From positions 1 through 8,388 of the forward strand of contig CAIUZU010000289.1 in assembly GCA_903903705.1 (NCBI GenBank): DNA of 8,388 nucleotides, given 5' to 3'. The notes under the pieces were generated by a model, which made no database searches, had not been told where the DNA came from, and was given only the letters and a program-made list of their open reading frames with translations. The DNA comes from an uncultured Helicobacteraceae bacterium (lineage in GTDB: Bacteria; Campylobacterota; Campylobacteria; Campylobacterales; Sulfurimonadaceae). Shown here piece by piece: positions 5,522 through 8,388 of the stretch (the stretch's first letter is position 1; the number at the start of each line of letters is the position of its first letter). The position numbers and the translations under genes are program-made.

Positions 5522-5892
5522 TTTTTACTATCTCTGCTCCAGTGTCCGCCGCCTCTTTTTTTAAAATCAGTTTCATAGATGTAGCCTGAAATGTCTATAA
5601 GTGTCTGCATGTCAAAACCCAGTTCAGGCATAAGACCGTGTTTTTTAATGGCATCATGCATGAGAGAGGTTTTCTCTTTAGGATTTTTTACCCACTTTGA
5701 CATATAAGAGACGAACTCCTCTTTGGTCTGGAATGTTTTCATATACCTGTCTTTAAATTCCAAAACTGACGGTGCAGATATGGTTTTTGTCTCATGATGA
5801 CATGTCAAGCAGTTGCCGTTAAAGAGCAGCGAACTTGCATCGTCGGCAAAAGAGAGAGTATAGATAAAAATCATAAAAAAAGCAGATCTCAT
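5518..5892 (-). CDS. Small periplasmic monoheme cytochrome c
   Basis: Secreted electron-carrier-type protein of 124 residues. A signal peptide (MRSAFFMIFIYTLSFA, cleavage before DDAS) is followed by one heme-attachment site, CLTCH at 28-32. Met88 in HGLMPELGF is the likely second axial ligand, as in class I cytochromes c. The fold is completed by helices at about 56-70 and 94-108; the tail KKRGGGHWSRDSKN is basic. The redox partner is not evident. Its ATG lies four bases after the stop of the DjlA-like gene with no good ribosome-binding site, which suggests translational coupling. At the other end it overlaps the gpt stop by four bases and no terminator is visible, so its transcript probably runs antisense into gpt. 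Confidence 0.87.
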   Translation of the reverse strand: MRSAFFMIFIYTLSFADDASSLLFNGNCLTCHHETKTISAPSVLEFKDRYMKTFQTKEEFVSYMSKWVKNPKEKTSLMHDAIKKHGLMPELGFDMQTLIDISGYIYETDFKKRGGGHWSRDSKN

Positions 5893-5896
5893 CAGA

Positions 5897-6649
5897 CTAC
5901 TTTCTATGAGATTTTATCATCTCGTACGCCTGATTTATCTCTTGAGTTTTTGCCGTTGCCTCTTGCATGTAAGCATCATCTTTGCCTTGAGATTTTATGA
6001 TATCCGGATGGTATTCGCGAACCAGTTTTCTATAAGCCTTTTTTATCACATCCATGTCATCGCTCTCATTTACGCCTAAAAGCTTATAGGCATCGGCTAT
6101 ATTTGCTTTGGGCGTTATGTTGTGCATCATTTTTTCAAACTGCTCAAAAATGGCATGATATACTTTAGGGTCAAATTCAAGTGCTTCTGCGATGGAAGCT
6201 AAAACGCTCTCTTCACTTTTGCTAACTTCACCGTCAACAAACGAGAGTTGGATTAAAAAGCCCATAAAATGGTGCTGTTTCGCCTTGTCTCTTTTGATAG
6301 AGTGTGCAAGTTTTCTTGCTATGTCTTGTGTATTGCCTGAGATATCTTTTTGTTCATTAAAAATATCTTTGAGGATATCTTTTGTTCTATGCGGCTCTGG
6401 GAAGAGTGCCGAAATATCATCAAACATTATGCCTACAAGTTCAGCTTCAAGAGCATCTACTTTTCCATCAGCTTTAGCAACCTTTGCCACAAGGGCAACA
6501 AAAAGACCCAAATCACTGTTCTGAATCGACTCTTTAGATACGGAGAAATTTTTAAATGCCTCTTTCGAGTAATCCGTATATTTTGCATAACTCTTAAATA
6601 TCCAGTAAAAAACCGCACCTAAAATCGCCAATAATATTATATTTCCCAT
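5897..6649 (-). CDS. Membrane-anchored TerB and J-domain protein, DjlA-like
   Basis: Probable co-chaperone of DnaK tethered to the inner membrane. The 250 residues contain one N-terminal membrane segment (about 3-18), a TerB-like helical domain (about 47-175) with two acidic metal-binding-like motifs, KADGKVD at 59-65 and FVDGEVSKSE at 137-146, and a C-terminal J domain (about 187-250) with HPD at 214-216 and the basic helix KKAYRKLVREY before it. This order (membrane segment, TerB, J) is that of DjlA, although E. coli DjlA shares little sequence detail that I can confirm. The J domain should face the cytoplasm. The ATG has AGGAG four bases upstream and a perfect TATAAT box just beyond. It is first in a pair with the cytochrome c gene. 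Confidence 0.87.
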   Translation of the reverse strand: MGNIILLAILGAVFYWIFKSYAKYTDYSKEAFKNFSVSKESIQNSDLGLFVALVAKVAKADGKVDALEAELVGIMFDDISALFPEPHRTKDILKDIFNEQKDISGNTQDIARKLAHSIKRDKAKQHHFMGFLIQLSFVDGEVSKSEESVLASIAEALEFDPKVYHAIFEQFEKMMHNITPKANIADAYKLLGVNESDDMDVIKKAYRKLVREYHPDIIKSQGKDDAYMQEATAKTQEINQAYEMIKSHRK

Positions 6650-6672
6650 AACACTCCTTTATGAATCGTATA

Positions 6673-6678
6673 ATTATA
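6673..6678 (-). promoter_or_regulatory. -10 box of the DjlA-like/cytochrome pair
   Basis: Perfect TATAAT on the minus strand within the palindrome TATAATTATA. It predicts a start near 6666 and a leader of about 17 nt, just enough for AGGAG. It lies downstream of the DUF3108-like gene, so the two minus-strand pairs can be controlled separately. No clear terminator separates them, so read-through is possible. Confidence 0.55.
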
Positions 6679-6710
6679 AGAAATAGAAGTTAATAAAGAG
6701 ATATAATTTT

Positions 6711-7505
6711 TTATTTATGAGTAATTTTATGATAAACCCTCTTTGCCCTAATCTTTCCAATCCAAAAAACATCGCCCATAAATGCTTCTTTTAAAAGTCC
6801 GTCTTCGTCAAGCGATACCATCACATCAACAATGCTATCACTCTTATCAAACGGTTCTACCCGCATATTGTATAGATAATCTATGTCACTCAAAAAGTTG
6901 ACTTTTGCATGATTCCTTTCTTTTGCATCGATATAAGAGAGAATAACGTTATTTTTATCGTTATGTGCTCCGACGGCAAAAAGGTTGTAATATTTATCTT
7001 TGGCATTACAGTTGATTTTTGCATTTAGATAGGCTGTTAATGAGTCATTTTCTACATACTCATCTTCCATCTTTTCCTCTTTTGAACTCTCTTTTACATC
7101 TTTGTAGGAGATATTGAAAGTTGATGGGTCAAATGAAGATTTGCTTACCAATTTTGTTTTTTCTTCTATTAGTCGAATCTCTTTTTTATCGTGGTCAAAA
7201 TAGTAAGTTTGAGTTCTTGATCTTTTTGTCGTATCTTTGGTTTTGACAAAAGTCTCAGGAATATACTTTTTATTTATGATTTTACCTTTGCTGATAAAAG
7301 TTTCTACTCTGTTACTAAGCAGAGTAGCCGCCATACCGATAGTGGTCGCAGTTAGTTTGATCTCATAGTTTTTGCCATCTTCTTTAAACATAACGTCTGC
7401 ATAGCCTACTTTATCAAATAGTGTTACATTTACGTCATAACGAGTAGAGAATTCCTGTGCAAAAAGAGAATTTAGCATCAAAAGCATCAACAATATATAT
7501 TTCAT
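6711..7505 (-). CDS. Periplasmic DUF3108-like protein
   Basis: Exported protein of unknown function, 264 residues. The signal peptide MKYILLMLLMLNSLFA is followed by QEFSTRYDVNVTLFDKVGYADVMF, a beta-rich opening in which the protein describes its own pattern of strands typical of DUF3108 proteins, then KNYEIKLTATTIGMAATLLSNRVETFISKG. The middle (about 130-150) is a charged KESSKEEKMEDEY stretch. The C-terminal part ends VMVSLDEDGLLKEAFMGDVFWIGKIRAKRVYHK, again typical in my recollection of the family. The family is thought to be periplasmic; no catalytic motif is visible. The start is supported by AAGG six bases upstream. It lies 13 nt after the barrel-like gene and is probably co-transcribed with it, which suggests an envelope role, though that is only inference from context. 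Confidence 0.72.
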   Translation of the reverse strand: MKYILLMLLMLNSLFAQEFSTRYDVNVTLFDKVGYADVMFKEDGKNYEIKLTATTIGMAATLLSNRVETFISKGKIINKKYIPETFVKTKDTTKRSRTQTYYFDHDKKEIRLIEEKTKLVSKSSFDPSTFNISYKDVKESSKEEKMEDEYVENDSLTAYLNAKINCNAKDKYYNLFAVGAHNDKNNVILSYIDAKERNHAKVNFLSDIDYLYNMRVEPFDKSDSIVDVMVSLDEDGLLKEAFMGDVFWIGKIRAKRVYHKITHK

Positions 7506-7518
7506 TTTTTACCTTTTT

Positions 7519-8388
7519 TCAATCAATATTGCCGAAGTAGAAGTCTATATAAAATCGTAGCATATAGTTTGCCTCATAATTATATTGTCTATGAAAACTT
7601 ACAATTGGCTGGATTTCATAGGCAACCCATTTGCGAAAAATATTTTGACGCCATGAGAATTGCGTTGTGTAGTTACTTATGCCGGAAAACTCATCAGGCT
7701 CTTCGTCGCAACTGTATCTAGAATTGCCCCAAAATCGTTGTGCGACTCCAAACCCTTTCTTTTTTGATAGTGCTTGATAGTAAGATACGGTAAGCGCATA
7801 ATCATAGCCGTCTATACCGGCTTGTGTTTTTCGATGAAGTGTTGTTCTAAAGAGAGAGTCCTCATCAAGAGGTCTGTCAAAATATATATTTGTCTCTTCG
7901 CTAAAATCATATTTTGTGGAGTATTCAAACTCTTGAGTGGGTTCTATAATCCAATTCTGCACATCAAATCCTTTACTGTATCTCGCACTTACATATGTTG
8001 ATAGACCTCGCAGACCGATGGAGTATTTGGATTTTATCTCATTTAAATCCGGTGCAAAGTAGTTTACTCCGACTTGTGCGGATTTCTTATTTTCAAGCTC
8101 TGAAATAGCGTTATCCATAGGATCTTGCCCTATATCATTAAAAAAAATTTGAAAATTGTTTTTGGTTCTTTCAAGCGGTATTTGAGCTTTTATGCGAGCA
8201 TTCAAAGATGAGAGTTCTTGGGATTGCAGAAGCGTTTTTAGGCGGATTTGAATATAGCTTTTATTGCTCTCTTTAATATATTTTTCACCTTTAAAAAATG
8301 CGTCGATGGAAGATTTTGTCTGGCTTTGAGAGATCTCGTCTGAGTCTGTAGTATAGATCCAGTATGCCAATTTTTTATCAATATTATC
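7519..8388 (-). CDS. Partial gene: probable outer-membrane beta-barrel protein, C-terminal part
   Basis: The reading frame is open to the right edge, so the N-terminus lies outside the window; 289 residues are visible. A TTG at 8370 is not the likely start, since the frame continues upstream of it and it has no ribosome-binding site. I do not recognise a named family. The sequence is dominated by short alternating polar/hydrophobic strands rich in Tyr, Phe and Trp, for example SYIQIRLKTLL, NNFQIFFND, YALTVSYYQAL, YTTQFSWRQN and YMLRFYIDFYF, separated by charged turns such as DRPLDEDS and CDEEPDEFS. This is the pattern of an outer-membrane beta-barrel. The chain ends YFGNID rather than in an aromatic residue, so the barrel-assembly signal is not canonical. 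It is followed 13 nt later by the DUF3108-like gene. Confidence 0.7.
   Translation of the reverse strand, partial: DNIDKKLAYWIYTTDSDEISQSQTKSSIDAFFKGEKYIKESNKSYIQIRLKTLLQSQELSSLNARIKAQIPLERTKNNFQIFFNDIGQDPMDNAISELENKKSAQVGVNYFAPDLNEIKSKYSIGLRGLSTYVSARYSKGFDVQNWIIEPTQEFEYSTKYDFSEETNIYFDRPLDEDSLFRTTLHRKTQAGIDGYDYALTVSYYQALSKKKGFGVAQRFWGNSRYSCDEEPDEFSGISNYTTQFSWRQNIFRKWVAYEIQPIVSFHRQYNYEANYMLRFYIDFYFGNID

Noticed and set aside
5794..6622. Plus-strand reading frames opposite the DjlA-like and cytochrome genes
   Set aside because: Antisense shadows; no ribosome-binding sites or recognisable domains.
6669..6674. TATAAT on the plus strand as a promoter
   Set aside because: It is the complement side of the palindrome TATAATTATA; no plus-strand gene follows, whereas the minus-strand box is ideally placed for the DjlA-like gene.
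7774..8001. 75-codon plus-strand reading frame opposite the barrel-like gene
   Set aside because: Antisense to a long open frame with consistent beta-strand pattern; no support of its own.

Overview
The window is AT-rich, gene-dense chromosomal DNA that looks like Campylobacterota (Epsilonproteobacteria), most likely Sulfurimonas or a close relative. The reasons are: an LPP20-type lipoprotein; a Helicobacter-like short Gpt ending in WIDFFWE; HemJ as the protoporphyrinogen oxidase; and promoters made of a perfect TATAAT -10 box in T/A-rich DNA with no clear -35. Assignment to genus is inference. No tRNA, rRNA, CRISPR array, insertion sequence or prophage gene was seen.

Layout. Bases 1-233 hold no convincing complete gene but contain a compact set of palindromes (about 144-226), directly downstream of trpS. 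trpS (minus) is divergent from a plus-strand pair, hpf-hemJ (ribosome hibernation factor and heme biosynthesis oxidase, 1 nt apart). hemJ converges on der (minus), with a shared hairpin between the stops. Upstream of der, also on minus, a two-gene lipoprotein operon encodes an LPP20-family lipoprotein and an NlpC/P60-like lipoprotein. A symmetrical divergent promoter (5023-5068) separates that operon from plus-strand gpt, which appears to be leaderless. gpt converges on a minus-strand pair with overlapping stop codons: a membrane-anchored TerB/J-domain (DjlA-like) protein followed 4 nt later by a small monoheme cytochrome c. The window ends with another minus-strand pair: a partial gene for a probable outer-membrane beta-barrel protein running off the right edge, followed 13 nt later by a periplasmic DUF3108-like protein.

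Functionally this is mostly core housekeeping (tRNA charging, ribosome assembly and hibernation, purine salvage, heme synthesis) mixed with four little-characterised envelope genes. I see no defence system or mobile gene cluster. The observations most worth following are: the 12-bp inverted repeat that contains both divergent -10 boxes, with the leaderless gpt start; the palindrome cluster after trpS; the very acidic Der linker; and the coupled DjlA-like/cytochrome and barrel/DUF3108 pairs.
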